Part shown: positions 10,691 to 21,832 of the stretch, piece by piece
Position numbering within the stretch: the first letter of the stretch is position 1
How the letters are laid out: each line of letters starts with the position of its first letter
Assembly (NCBI GenBank): GCA_020631735.1
Contig: CM036191.1
Span: 37,865,335-37,929,334, forward strand
Length of the DNA: 64,000 nucleotides
Direction of reading: 5' to 3'
Source: Saccharum officinarum
Lineage: Eukaryota > Streptophyta > Magnoliopsida > Poales > Poaceae
The notes under the pieces: model-generated
Seen by the model: only the letters and a program-made list of their open reading frames with translations
What the model was told of the DNA's origin: nothing
Database searches by the model: none
Made by a program: the position numbers and the translations under genes

Positions 10691-12553
10691 GGCCAGCGGG
10701 GGCCACGGCTCCCCCTAACGTCTGCCGAAAAAAAAAATAAAATATAATATTCCGTTGACCGAAAAAAAAAGTATACGATTTCATCGATTCGTTTGTTGCG
10801 GAGGGAGTATAACCCAGAGGCCAAAGGCCCATCTAAGCGGAACTGAAACGTCGCCCACAACCCTCATCTAGGTCTCGGGATTCAATCCGTCGATCGTCGT
10901 TTGCGGCGACTGTGATTCACGATTTCCAGTCGGAGCGTCGGCGCCGCGTGTAGGAGAACTAGGCACTACCACCGGGTCCCAAGTCTGCCACCGCGCGAGC
11001 CAGCCCCTGCATCCTGCCTCCCGCTGCGCACGCACGCGCGCAACCGCGCGACACCGCGCGAGCGAGAGCGAAGCTACCAGATCAGCCCGGCCATGCGTGC
11101 CCAGTTTTGCTCAGCTAGCTTGATGACGTCATCATCTTTCAGAAAAACAAATCCAGAAATACTATAGAAATACACCACCTATACTCAGCAATCGATCTCC
11201 ATAGATTCTTCGTTATAATTCCGTTTGGCTTAGTTTAAGTTGTGTTAGATTTGTATCGACACGCTCTATGTACTTGTGCTAATGTTTTATCATGTCACGT
11301 GTTTATGATTTTATTAATTTAATTGCTAAATTGATTAACGTTAAACTAATCAGATTTATAATTAAAAGTCATATAGGTTTTATATCTCGGTAATTTATAC
11401 ATCAAATATTAATGTGATTAGTTGCTTATTTACAAGTGTTTCTAAATTCTAAGTTGCTTAGTAAACGCGTTGTATATGAGATAAACTCGAGGAGTTGCTT
11501 TCACATACACTTTTTCTTTTGCAAAGACAAAGTTTAACTTGATTGAATTATGACATTCTTTATAAATAAAATATGAGTAGTTTTACCGCATTTTTGAATT
11601 AAATTATGTTTTGAGTAATCTGGTCTGAATAACTTTTCACGTGGTTTTGCTCAATTAAAATAAATCAAGCATATAGACTTTTTTTAATATAATATAAAAG
11701 TCTCGGTAGTCGTTTCTCTTGCACCATAGCTCCGATCAGAGTGTTTTTCGCGTCTGTGTCTTGGTAGCAACACATAGGTCTCGGTAGTCATTTCTTTTGC
11801 ACCGTACCTTCGATTAGCGTGCTTTTCACGTCTGTGTGTTCGAAGCAACACGTAGATTAGTTTTCAAACATTTTCACTGATTGGTGTATTGCTCTAATCT
11901 AGTCATATTTGTATGTTATGCATGTCTGTTCGGATGCTTGTGTGGTGCTTTATGTCCATGTCCAGTCGGTGAGTTTTATATGGTGATCAAGAAGCAATCT
12001 TTTGGGAGCTACGAACCAGAAGAAGATCTGGTCTGAGTTTAAGGTAAGTATAGCATGGGATCATCCTTGACACCTACTCACTTTTAATCATTTAATTCAT
12101 ACTACATGTGTCTACCTTGTTTCCTATAAGGATTTCCTAGCACTTGAACTTGTACCTTGACACCTTGGGTTTGTAGTATGATGCTAGCGCTTAAAATAGA
12201 CCTTGATCTTGTAACTTGACTAATGATATATGCGATAAACACTAAAAGATACTTTTTAGCAATAAGGAACAAGGGCTAGAGATAGTTTTTGTGATGCTCT
12301 AGAATCCTCTCCTTAAGGACTTATCTATAGGCGATCATCCGGGACTTACAGTACAACCATGAGTGCTACATAGCTATGGCTTTAGTTAAGTATGAGACCT
12401 TTTCTAGCTCGTAGTAGCTTACCGAAAGACGCAAGAGGGCTCCGATTTGTTGATCCCGTGGCCTGCCAAGGGAGTGCACTATGGTTTCTGTCTTTTTGTT
12501 AGTCACACCTTGGGCGAGGGATCTTACTAGTTGATGGGAAATCCTTAGCAGGC
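10691..12553. other. non-coding repeat DNA
   Basis: No gene is supported. The first 170 bases after the Copia pol edge hold two A-runs and a GC-rich stretch. From about 11100 the sequence is AT-rich. From about 12000 to the gap it resembles the U3/R part of grass chromovirus-type LTRs (for example CAGTACAACCATGAGTGCTA at 12350), but that assignment is from memory and weak. It contains one clear local duplication at 11701-11856. Confidence 0.4.
11701..11856 (+). repeat. two tandem 78-bp units
   Basis: TCTCGGTAGTCGTTTCTCTT at 11701 recurs as TCTCGGTAGTCATTTCTTTT at 11779. Both copies continue through GCACC and a CGTCTGTGT word to AGCAACAC. The two copies are about 80 percent alike by eye. The period is 78 bp. 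Confidence 0.8.
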
Positions 12554-12653
12554 NNNNNNNNNNNNNNNNNNNNNNNNNNNNNNNNNNNNNNNNNNNNNNN
12601 NNNNNNNNNNNNNNNNNNNNNNNNNNNNNNNNNNNNNNNNNNNNNNNNNNNNN
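12554..12653. other. assembly gap (100 N)
   Basis: This is a run of exactly 100 N, the conventional placeholder for a gap of unknown size. The Tat element that follows begins inside gag with no 5' LTR or primer-binding site. The missing bases therefore most likely include its 5' LTR and leader. Confidence 0.95.
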
Positions 12654-13560
12654 CGGTTTCGCCCCCCCCCCACGACTCTCACCAAGTACAACGGCGAAAC
12701 CAAACCGAACTTGGCTCACCGATTTCCGCTTGGCGTGTCAGCTGGGCGGGGGCCATCGATGATCGGGTCATCATTCGACAAACTCCCCTGTTCCTCTCCG
12801 ACACCGCCCGAGCCTGGCTCGGGATCCCCGCCTCGACAGATCCACGACTGGGGATGATCTCGTGAGGGTGTTTTGAGGGAAATTTCAAGGGGACCTACAT
12901 GCGCTCCGGCAACTCGTGGGACCTCCGGAGCTGCAAGCAGAAACCAGGTGAATCCCTCCGGGATTACATCGGCGCTTCTCCCGATAGCCGTACCGAGCTC
13001 CCCAACGTCACCGACTCCGACGTAATTATGGCCTTCCTCTCTGGCACCACCTGTAAAGAGCTGGTCCGAGAATTGGGCATAACACTCCGCTCACTGCAAT
13101 GGGTTGATGGACATTGTCACCAACTTCGCCGCCGGCGAGGAGGCGGTTGTGCAATCTTTGGTGGCGACCCGGAAAGGGGGGAGCAGAAGGTCGACGATCC
13201 CGTGAGCTCCACCCGGGGCTCCAAGAGAAACAACCGCAAGAGAAGAAAGGCCAGCAGGGCAAGCTCGAGGCCTCGGCCGACGAGCTCATCGCTGCTACCG
13301 AGCACAAGAAGCCTCGAGCCCCCCACGGCGGGGGCGTCTTCGACAAAATGCTCAAAGAACCGTGTCCCTACCACAAGGGACTCACTAACCATAACCTCGA
13401 AGACTATCATATGCTTCGCAGGTACTTTGGGGTGTCGGTGTCAAGAAGGACGACAAGAAGGAGGACCCTAAGAGTGACGACAAGGACGGGGAATTCCCCG
13501 AGATCCACAACTGCTTCATGATCTACAGAGGGCCCCCGACCCGCCTCTCGGCGCGCCAGC
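12654..13560 (+). pseudogene. Tat-lineage Gypsy gag (frameshifted)
   Basis: Several frames in succession encode the capsid domain of a Ty3/Gypsy Tat-type gag. Near 12685 is TKYNGETKP. Near 12740-12830 the translation shows DDRV and LSDTARAWL. Near 12930-13060 it reads SLRDYI, then TELPNVTDSDVIMAFLSGT. A basic linker follows, then residues resembling FDKMLKEPCPYHK near 13350, the stretch that precedes the protease in this lineage. The coding sequence changes frame at least three times, so no complete Gag can be made. The 5' end lies in the gap. Confidence 0.75.
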
Positions 13561-13599
13561 GCAAGCGAGAACGGCGCGAGGTTTTCTCCGTACAAACAG

Positions 13600-14302
13600 C
13601 AGTACCCCGCTTCCTTGATTGGTCTGCGGTGGCCATCACTTTCGACCGTGACGACCACCCAGACTACGTCCCCAACCCGGGGTCTATCCGCTCGTTGTTG
13701 ACCCCATCATCGCCAACACACGCCTCACCAAGGTGCTCATGGACGGCGGAAGCAGCCTTAACATCATCTACTCCTAGACCCTTGACCTTCTGGGGGTCGA
13801 GAGAGCGCGCCTCCAACCTAGCGTCGGGGGCTTCCACGGAGTCATGCCAGGGAAACAGGCGGAACCCCTCGGATGGGTCGATCTGCCTGTTTGTTTTGGC
13901 ACACCGGCCAACTTCCGAAAGGAGACTCTCACTTTCGAAGTGGTCGGATTCCATGGAACGTACCACGCTATCCTAGGGCGCCCATGCTACGCCAGGTTCA
14001 TGGCAATCCCGAACTACACCTACCTCAAGCTCAAGATTCCAGGCCCAAACGGTGTCATCACTGTAGGGCCCTCATATGAACATGCCTACGAATGTGACGT
14101 CGAGTGCGTCGAGCACGGCGAGGCTGTTTTGGAGTCGGCAATCTTGGCTGCAGACCTCGACGGCCTCGCCAATGCGATTCCCGACCCAAAACGCCATGCC
14201 GGCAGCTTCGAGCCTGCGGAAGATGTCAAACTCGTACCCCTCGACCCCGCTGATCCCAAGGGAAAGGCGCTGAACGTCAGCGCCACCCTCGATCCTAAGT
14301 AG
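13600..14302 (+). pseudogene. Tat-lineage aspartic protease region
   Basis: The protease active-site block reads LMDGGSSLNIIYS near 13736-13770, with the Asp-Gly-Gly form usual in plant Gypsy proteases. A frame break and a TAG follow it. From 13844 a 152-residue frame continues with VDLPVCFGTPANFRKETLTF and HAILGRPCYARFMAIPNYTY, the protease flap/C-terminal segment, and ends in an acidic spacer at a TAG (14300). The order gag, protease, RT is that of Ty3/Gypsy elements. Confidence 0.8.
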
Positions 14303-14856
14303 GAAACAGTGCTTGTCGACTTTCTCCGCACAAACGTCGACATCTTTGCGTGGAGTCCCTCGGATATGCCGGGCATACCCAGGGAAGTCACCGAGCACGC
14401 CTTGGACTGCCGAGCTACCCTCGGTCCTGTGGAGCCTAAGAACAACGCCGAGTCGAGCCACGGGGTTCACTCCGTTCTTCTTAGTCTACGGGTCTGAGGC
14501 TATGCTCCCAACTGACATAGAATACGGATCCCAAGGTTGAAGGCCTACAACGAAAGAAATAACGACGCCACAAGACAGGACGCCCTCGACCAGCTCGAGG
14601 AAGCCTGAGATGTGGCTCTGTTGCATTCTGCCAGGTACCAGCAGGGTCTCCGATGCTACCACGACAAACACGTCCGCAAGCGTGACCTCAACGTCGGCGA
14701 CTTGGTGCTATGGCGGAACCAGAACACCAAGGGACGGCACAAGCTCACGCCACCATGGGAAGGACCGTACATCATCGCAGAAGTACTAAAGCCGGGCACC
14801 TACAAGCTATCCAACGAGAAGGGTGAAATCCTCACCAACGCTTGGAACATTGAATA
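14303..14856 (+). pseudogene. Tat pol deletion derivative: RT start fused to integrase end
   Basis: The RT leader [20 protein letters not shown] (from 14311), followed by EVTEHALD, is broken off near 14405-14413. It is followed directly, in another frame, by the distal integrase segment [19 protein letters not shown] and then [10 protein letters not shown] final frame (14612-14856) gives the integrase C-terminus with LVLWRNQNTKGRHKLTPPWEGPY-type residues, ending at a TAG. The RT palm with YxDD, RNase H and the integrase DDE core are all absent. Several kilobases of pol have therefore been deleted, and the copy could not transpose on its own. Confidence 0.8.
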
Positions 14857-15559
14857 GCTACGTCGCTTCTTTCCTTAAAAAGCCTCGAGGCTCTGTATTT
14901 TCTTTTTTCGTCAATAAAGAATACAGCGATGTTCAAACTTTCATTTCACAATGAGGAAGGATCGACTCTGCACTCCCAGAATCGACCCTCCCTCGGGGGC
15001 TACAAGGGGGAACCCCCCAGTCCCCGAAAAAACTTATGCTCTTTTTTAAATTTAAGAACCGCTTCTTAGATCGACTTCGCTGCAAGAGCACCCTAGGGTT
15101 CGAAAGGGCTCTCGAGTCAGGAGTATCACCTACGCCTCCGAGGCTATGGTACCTCCATTCACCCCTCACACCTTTTAGAGGTGCGACTTCACGCTAGGGA
15201 GATCTAAATAATGGTTCCTAACTTTGAAAAAGAACATACCCCTGTCGCTTAGATCAGGCTCTCACACGATTTACAAGGCCGCAGCACCACCCTGAAGCTC
15301 GAGGGCAGTTGAGCCATGAGATCACTTACGCCCCTGAGGCTACGGTACCTCCACTCACTCCCTTACGCCAAAGGATGCAACTGCGTGCTAAGTAAATCAC
15401 GCGAGAACACGATCTAAGCGATAAAGGGAAGAAAAACTCGAATAAAACTAAATTAACCATGAACCGGTTTATGTTTTGAGTTCTTAGGGCCTTCGAGGCC
15501 ACCACGACCAAAATTCGAAATACTAACTTATTACATGGGCCTTCATGCCCAGATTTGGC
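14857..15559. other. spacer between Tat pol and antisense gene
   Basis: No gene is seen. The stretch contains CCTCGGGGGCTAC (near 14991-15003) and repeated CCTCCGAGGCTA/CCCCTGAGGCTA words with GGTACCTCCA (near 15135 and 15330). These form a diverged direct repeat of about 195 bp. It separates the convergent 3' ends of pol (plus) and the antisense gene (minus). Confidence 0.6.
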
Positions 15560-18500
15560 TCATAGGCCCTCATCGTCAGCAGGCGGAACCACCTCGGCTT
15601 CAAAAAGCGAGGCCAGACGGCTCCCAGGCTCTTCGGCGGCTTCAATCAGCTCTAGGCAGGCATCCTCATTCTCCTCGTCTGTCCGATCCGGGTCTGTGAT
15701 GAAGCCCTCAGCAACGAGCTTCATGTCGAACACAAACCCCGAACGGACGATGGCCAGTGCCCTCTTCACGCCGTGATGGAGGCCGTCTCATATCTTCTCC
15801 CAGGCAAGGCGGCCCAGCGCCACCATCCGACAGACGAAGGAGTTCCCCGGAACATCTTCCCTGGTGTTGGCATCGGGCTCGACCCCCAGACCGTCACACA
15901 CGGTGGTGATCGCGCCCTGGAGCAGCTGGGTCCTCCGGATCTCAGCCTCGAGGAGGCTCTGGAAGGAGTTGGCAGAGGATTGGGCCTCTCGATTCTCCCT
16001 CTCCAGCTCTGAAACACGACAAACAAATTAATACCCAACGCAAGGCCCTCAACATCGTGGTCGAACCTACGACGACGTTGAGGGTGTCGCGCTGACGGCT
16101 AACCTGGGAGACATTCTCCTCGAGCTCCTTCACCATCTCGACAGGGGCTCGAGATCCCTACGGGCCTGGGCAGCCTCCTCCCGAGCCTTGTCCATGCCAG
16201 TGCGCATCACGGCCTCGGCCGCCCACGCCTGCATCGCCTCCTCCTTCACCACCGTGTACGCGACGCGCAGCTCAGCCATTTCGGCATTCCGATCGGAAAG
16301 CCGTTTTTGGGCCTCCTCGACCAGGACCCGTTGCTGAGACAGCGCGGCCCACACGCCACTCTCATCCCGGATGAAGAGTGACTTGCGGCGGGAGTACTCC
16401 TTCAGCTCCTGAACGCAATCCGAAAAAAACCGAAAGGGTTAAAAAGCCGAGGGAAAAAGACACCAAGAAAACCATGGAGAAAGACAATGGGTCGATCATA
16501 CCTCGGTGGCATCCCGCGTACTCCGCACGGCCTCGGACGCCACTCCGAGCAACCGATCAAGGTGCCGGCGGACGCCCTCGAGGTATTCCCATCGGTGCAC
16601 CTCATCTTTGTCATTCAGGACAAAGATGGGCTCGGCGTCGGGGTTCATGGCGTCCCTGAACTAGAGGGACGGCCCCCCACCTCGGTATCTCCGCCTCTGC
16701 CCGCGCTATCGCCAGCGCGGCGATGTCAGGCCATGACGACGACGACCCGGCTGGGGCGTCTCCTAGTCCCGCGGAAGGACCGGCCTCGCCCGTAGTTTCC
16801 ACCTCTCCAACGGCCGTCGAGGCTCCGGCCTGACCCGCGACCTCGACCCCCATCACTTGTTTCCCTTTGTCCAGGGGGGTGTCATCGGGGGTAAGGTCCA
16901 CGGTCATGGGTGCCCGCCCTCCTAAGGGAACTGGCCCCTCAACCGCTGGCACCTCCGGAGCCGGTGCCTCGACCGACGACGGCTCCGGTACCCGCGCCTC
17001 GACCGTTGGCGCCCCCGGAGTCGGCGCCTCTTCTTCTGGGGCTCCGATCAGGGGCTCGACCGCCCCGCCCTCCACCGTACCCGCTAGCTCAGCCAACGGG
17101 TCTTGTTGCGGCCGTGACCCCCTCGCCAGGGCCGTCTCCTGCCCTGACACCGACGCGACCTCCTCCATGGTCACGTCAGCACCCGCCCGCTCCACGCCGT
17201 GGACGGGTGCCTCGCCCGTCGCGACCTCAACGGCAGCCTCGGCCGTTGCTGACGACCTGGGCCCCGCCTCGACCACACCGGGCGCCACTATCTCTGCCGG
17301 TTTGGATCCCTCAACGGCAGGATCCGGGACAGTAACCACCGTGGCGTCCGCTGGTCCCTGCCGTTGTCGCAGGCGCCCCTTCGCGGCCTCGACCTGCCGG
17401 ACCCAGGCCGCATCCTGCTCCGCCGTCCGGTTGAGGACAACGGCGCTGGCCCGTAGCGACTTCACGGGGGTAAGCCCCATCGGCTCCGCCTTCCGCTTTA
17501 ATCTGCAAAGTGAAGAAATGTCAGCCAACGGACCCAGAGAAAGGCAGAACAACCGAGCAGAGATGCTTACCCGGAAATCGGCACCAAGGGCTTCGACCCC
17601 GTGTGACCCGAGCCTCCCAGGGTGGCCGATGGTGGCCTCACAGCGGCCTCACCAGCAGGCCGAGCACTCCTGGGGGCCCTGACCGACGCACCGTCCTGCG
17701 CCTTCTGTGCCTCCGAGGCCAGCTGGCCTCGGGTTCTCATGCCTGCCGACGTCGCCGCCGATGACGACGCCGGTACTGCCATCCCAGCCCCTTCCTGAGC
17801 TTGCGGGGCCTGGGCGGGTGCGGACGTCCCCGTTGACCCCTCTTGCTGGGTCTGGGGTAAAGCAGCCCCTCCCGTCGAGGGGCCCGTCTCCTTCTCCGTC
17901 TTCTCGTCCTCCTCGAACTCCTCGACCACGACGACCGAGGAGGACGCCCCCCTGATGGGTTCCACCAGGGGGCAAACGTCGGGAAGGTCCCCAGTCCTGT
18001 CGCGGTCTCATACCGCGACAGGACGTCGTCGTCTTCGCCGCTGCTGTTGTCGTCCTCCCCTGAGACCGTCTCGGAAGGCGACGGCGCCAGGGGGACCCCG
18101 TCGATGGTCTGCTGATGCCGGAGCTTCTTCAACGCCTCCACCTCTTTGGCCTTGCGGATTGCCCGCTTCTTGGCCGTCTCCTTGGTTTGCTTCTTCTTGG
18201 AAGCATGCTGGCGTCGAGCCTCCCGGGCAGGCCGGTCCTCTGGGACTGGCAGACGTGTCTCCCGCAGCGCCGACAAATCCTATGCACCGGCCTCGACCAA
18301 ATCAGCGAAATCCAAAAATAAACGAAATTAGCAAACATACTAGCCCTAAGATACGTACCATGGGCTCGAACCCTTCGGTAGGTCTCATGGGGACCCGGTT
18401 AGCCTCCTCCACCTTGAAGTTCCCGACCATCCGGCGCGCTCGCCGGAGGACCTCCTCGAGGGCAAGGGATTCGTGGGACATCCGGGTCCCCTCCAGAGAT

Positions 18501-19275
18501 GCCTCTAGAGTCATCTGGTTGAGGCGGAGACGACGCCGGCACAGCGGCATCACTCTGCGGCGATGGAAGGCCGCAGCCACCGCCGCAGCCGTCAAGCCCC
18601 GAAGGTGAAGCTGCTGCAGCGCCGCCAGCAGCGGGTCCAGGCGCGGCTTCTCGGCTTCTGGCATTCCGTATGTCCAGCGAGCCTCTCGAGCGGTCAACAC
18701 GCGGCCGGTGTACCTCGGCAACTGATTTTCATCGTTGTGGAGGTAGAACCAACCCTCATGCCACCCGCTGTTCGAAGAGATGAGGCGAGCCGGGATGTAC
18801 AGATCCGCCCGGCTCGACCTCACCTGCAGGACGCAGCTCCCTACTCGAGCCACGCACAGGACGCCTTTCTCCCCCGCCTTCTTGGCGAAGAGCTCGGCCT
18901 TGAAAAGGTGAAGCCACAAGTTCCACTATGTCTCCACCCCCAGGTAGCCCTCGCAGACCGCCGCGAAGATGGCGGCCTGCGCGATGGCGTTGGGGGCAAG
19001 GTGGTGGAGCTCCACCTGGTAGTAGTGGAGGAGCGCGCGCATGAAGACGGACGCCGGCACGCCAAACCCCCGCTCATGGAAGCAGACGAAGCTCACCACG
19101 TACCCTTCAGGGGGCGCGGCTCCCGGTGGGCAGGGGGCGGCGCGATCCACTCCGGCTGCAACCGGCTCGTCCTTGGCCGCAGCAGCCCATCCTCGACCAA
19201 CTCTTCCAACCTCCTCTCTGTCACCGAGGAGGCGGCCCAGTCGTCGGCGGGGAGGATCTGGCTCTTTCCTGCCAT
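15560..19275 (-). pseudogene. Tat antisense gene, five exons, PF04195-like N-terminus
   Basis: This gene runs opposite to gag-pol, as in Grande/Tat elements. The ATG is at 19275. Exon 1 (to 18359) holds the 'putative gypsy type transposon' domain (PF04195-like): VVSFVCFHERGFGVPASVF and NAIAQAAIFAAVCEGYLGVE. The proposed introns have GT-AG ends: 18358-18280, 17570-17503, 16501-16409 and about 16066-16009. The first three rejoin in frame. Exon 2 starts DLSALRETRLPVPED. Exon 3 is Pro/Ala/Glu-rich. Exons 4-5 look coiled-coil, and the gene ends DDEGL and TAG at 15560. It is broken by a frameshift near 19095, a TAG at 18926, frameshifts near 17990, 16655 and 16155, and a TGA near 15790. Its function is unknown. 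Confidence 0.75.
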
Positions 19276-19419
19276 CGGTGCTGTCGGAAGGGGGTGGACG
19301 AAGAGGATGTGGTGGTGGCAGCGATGCGGGCAGAGAGCGCAATAAAGCAAGGGTTGTCTGAGGCAGAAGAATGCAGGAGCGCAAGGGAACGATGGGGAAC
19401 GCAGACCCCCAGGCCTTGA

Positions 19420-19427
19420 TTTTATAT
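19420..19427 (-). promoter_or_regulatory. TATA box of the Tat antisense gene
   Basis: The minus strand reads GGCATATAAAATCAAGG here, a good TATA element about 145 bases upstream of the antisense ATG at 19275. The spacing fits a short 5' untranslated leader. The second Tat element has an equivalent box at 29938, which supports a real, element-encoded antisense promoter. Confidence 0.6.
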
Positions 19428-19589
19428 GCCCAGGCGGAAGCCCAACGGCCGTGCGAAAAGGTAGGAACAGTTTCCCGCATTAAATGCGCCCACCTAACCG
19501 TTTCCTTACATCTCGCAGGTGTTAGGCACGTGGCCGTCCCCCACGTCATAACCGTACGCCACGTCGCCCACTATCGCGCCGATCTCGCC

Positions 19590-21650
19590 TCCCCTCGTAA
19601 AAAGATGCGCTCGGCTAACGGGCGGGGAGAGATCCACGGACGGATATTCCCAGATACTTGGGAAACGGGCCCCGAGCCCAGTATAAGCCTCGAGGGAGCG
19701 AAAGCTAGCCCTCGACCAGGGTTCGACAGCTGCCCTCGAGCAACAGAGTTAGGGACGACCAAGGGTGCGCCCGTACATGGCCAGGGCTCGAGCCACGCTC
19801 TCGAGGCACCCCAGGACGTATTCGAGGCCAAAGGAGGAGGTCCACGTAGGAATCCCCCCCGGGGGAGGCATCGAGCCCTCGAATCCTGTCGCAGGGAATC
19901 AAGATCCACACGACCACTTCTTGGCATCTTTGGGAGCGCCTCCGGGCCACTAGCCGACCCCTAACGACTGGGACACGGGCTCTCACTCGAATTCCCCCGC
20001 TAGCAGCTCACCGGAGATCATCGGATCTCGCCCAAATGAGGGTAGTACGGCGTTCTCCACCCCTCCTCCTTTTTTCGGAAAAGGAGCGTGAGGGTCGCAC
20101 AGCAAAAGACGGCCAGGACTCTGATCGACCTCGTGCGCGCGAGGATCGGGGTCTCGACCGCAGAAACGGGCCCTGAGCCCGGTATAAGCCTCGAGGGAGC
20201 GGAAGCTGGCCCTCGACTAGGGTTCGATAGCTGCCCTCGAGCAACAGAGTTAGGGACGACCAAGGGTGCGCCCGTACATGGCCAGGGCTCGAGCCACGCT
20301 CTCGAGGCACCCCAGGATGTATTCGAGGCCAAAGGAGGAGGTCCACGTAGGAATCCCCCCCGGGGAGGCATCGAGCCCTTGAATCCTGTCGCAGGGAATC
20401 GAGATCCACATGATCACTTCTTGGCATCTTTGGGAGCGCCTCCGGGCCACTAGCCGACCCCTAATGACTGGGGCACGGGCTCTCACTCGAATTCCCCCGC
20501 TAGCAGCTCACCGGAGATCGTCGGAACTCGCCCAAACGAGGGTAGTACGGCGTTCTCCGCCCCTCCTCCTTTTTTCGGAAAAGGAGCGTGAGGGTCGCAC
20601 AGCAAAAGACGGCCAGGACTCTGATCAACCTCGTGCGTGCGAGGCTCGGGGTCTCGACCGCAGAAACGGGCCTCGAGCCCGGTATAAGCCTCGAGGGAGC
20701 GGAAGCTGGCCCTCGACTAGGGTTCGACAGCTGCCCTCGAGCAACAGAGTTAGGGACGACCAAGGGTGCGCCCGTACATGGCCAGGGCTCGAGCCACGCT
20801 CTCGAGGCACTCCAGGACGTATTCGAGGCTAAAGGAGGAGGTCCACGTAGGAATCCCCCCGGGGAGGCATCGAGCCCTCGAATCCTGTCGCAGGGAATCG
20901 AGATCCACACGACCACTTCTTGGCATCTTTGGGAGCGCCTCCGGGCCACTAGCCGACCCCTAACGACTGGGGCATGGGCTCTCACTCGAATTCCCCCGCT
21001 AGCAGCTCACCAGAGATCGTCGGAACTTGCCCAAACGAGGGCAGTACGGCGTTCTCCACCCCTCCTCCTTTTTTCGGAAAAGGAGCGTGAGGGTCGCACA
21101 GCAAAAGACGGCCGAGACTCTGATCGACCTCGCGCGCGCGAGGCTCGGGGGCTCGGCCGCAGAAACCTAAACCTCGAGGGATCGAAAGCTGGCCCTCGAC
21201 CAGGGTTCGACAGCTGCCCTCGAGTAATAGAGTTAGGGATGACCAAGGGTGCGCCCGTACATGGCCAGGGCTCGAGCCACGCTCTCGAGGCACCCCATGA
21301 CGTATTCGAGGCCGAAGGAGGAGGTCCACGTAGGAATCCCCCCGGGAGAGGCATTGAGCCCTCGAATCCTATCGCAGGCAATCGAGATCCACACGACCAC
21401 TTCTTGGCATCTTTGAGAGCGCCCCCGGGCCAATAGCCGACCCCTAATGATTGGGGCACGGGCTCTCACTCGAATTCCCCCGTTAGCAGCTCACCGGAGA
21501 TCATCGGAACTCGCCCAAACAGGGGTAGTACGGCGTTCCCCACCCCTCCTCCTTCCTGAAGGAGGAGCGTGAGGGTCGCACAGCAAAAGACGGCCAGGAC
21601 CCTGATCGACCTCGTGCGCGCGAGGCTCGGGGGCTTGACCGCAACGAATC
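19590..21650 (+). repeat. ~500-bp tandem array (about 4.2 units) in the Tat 3' region
   Basis: Long units repeat head to tail. The marker TCCACGTAGG lies at 19841, 20342, 20842 and 21325, giving periods of 501, 500 and 483 bp. Each unit contains GTACGGCGTTC, a TTTTTTCGGAAAAGGAGCGTG block (CTGAAGGAGGAG in the last), CTCGAGCCACGCTCTCGAGG and GGGGGGATTCC-type runs. The third-to-fourth interval lacks about 17 bases near the GGGCC(T/C)(T/C)GAGCCCGG segment. Both strands show recurring open frames, but they share no known motif, and I read them as by-products of the GC-rich repeat. It sits between the antisense promoter and the 3' LTR. Confidence 0.9.
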
Positions 21651-21811
21651 ATTCCCCAATAAAACGAATACAAGACCTCGGAGGAGTCTCAACACTCCAC
21701 CGAGGCCTCGGGGGCTACACCCGATGGGTGCGCTCGCGCGCCCCCACCGGAAAAAGTCACAACGCCACGACTCCTGTTCAAACAAACCTCTTGGAGAGTG
21801 ATCACACACTC

Positions 21812-21832
21812 ACCCAAAGGCTCGGGGGCTAC
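21812..21832 (+). promoter_or_regulatory. polypurine tract region before Tat 3' LTR
   Basis: AAAGGCTCGGGGGCTAC lies directly before the TG of the LTR at 21833. A purine-rich run at this position primes plus-strand synthesis in LTR elements. The same ending (GGGGGCTAC) is found upstream of the LTR at 2404. Confidence 0.65.

Noticed and set aside
12366..12719. frame reading through the N gap
   Set aside because: The translation includes undetermined bases; no conclusion is possible.
16867..17682. 271-codon plus-strand frame rich in Ser/Thr/Gly
   Set aside because: Shadow of exon 3 of the Tat antisense gene; it has no domain of its own.
20588..21436. 282-codon frame across the ~500-bp array
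   Set aside because: It reads repeated words through a tandem array; the same pseudo-peptide recurs in each unit and has no known motif.
19590..21650. possible CRISPR-like repeat/spacer pattern
   Set aside because: Units are ~500 bp with no short repeat alternating with unique spacers, and the genome is a plant.
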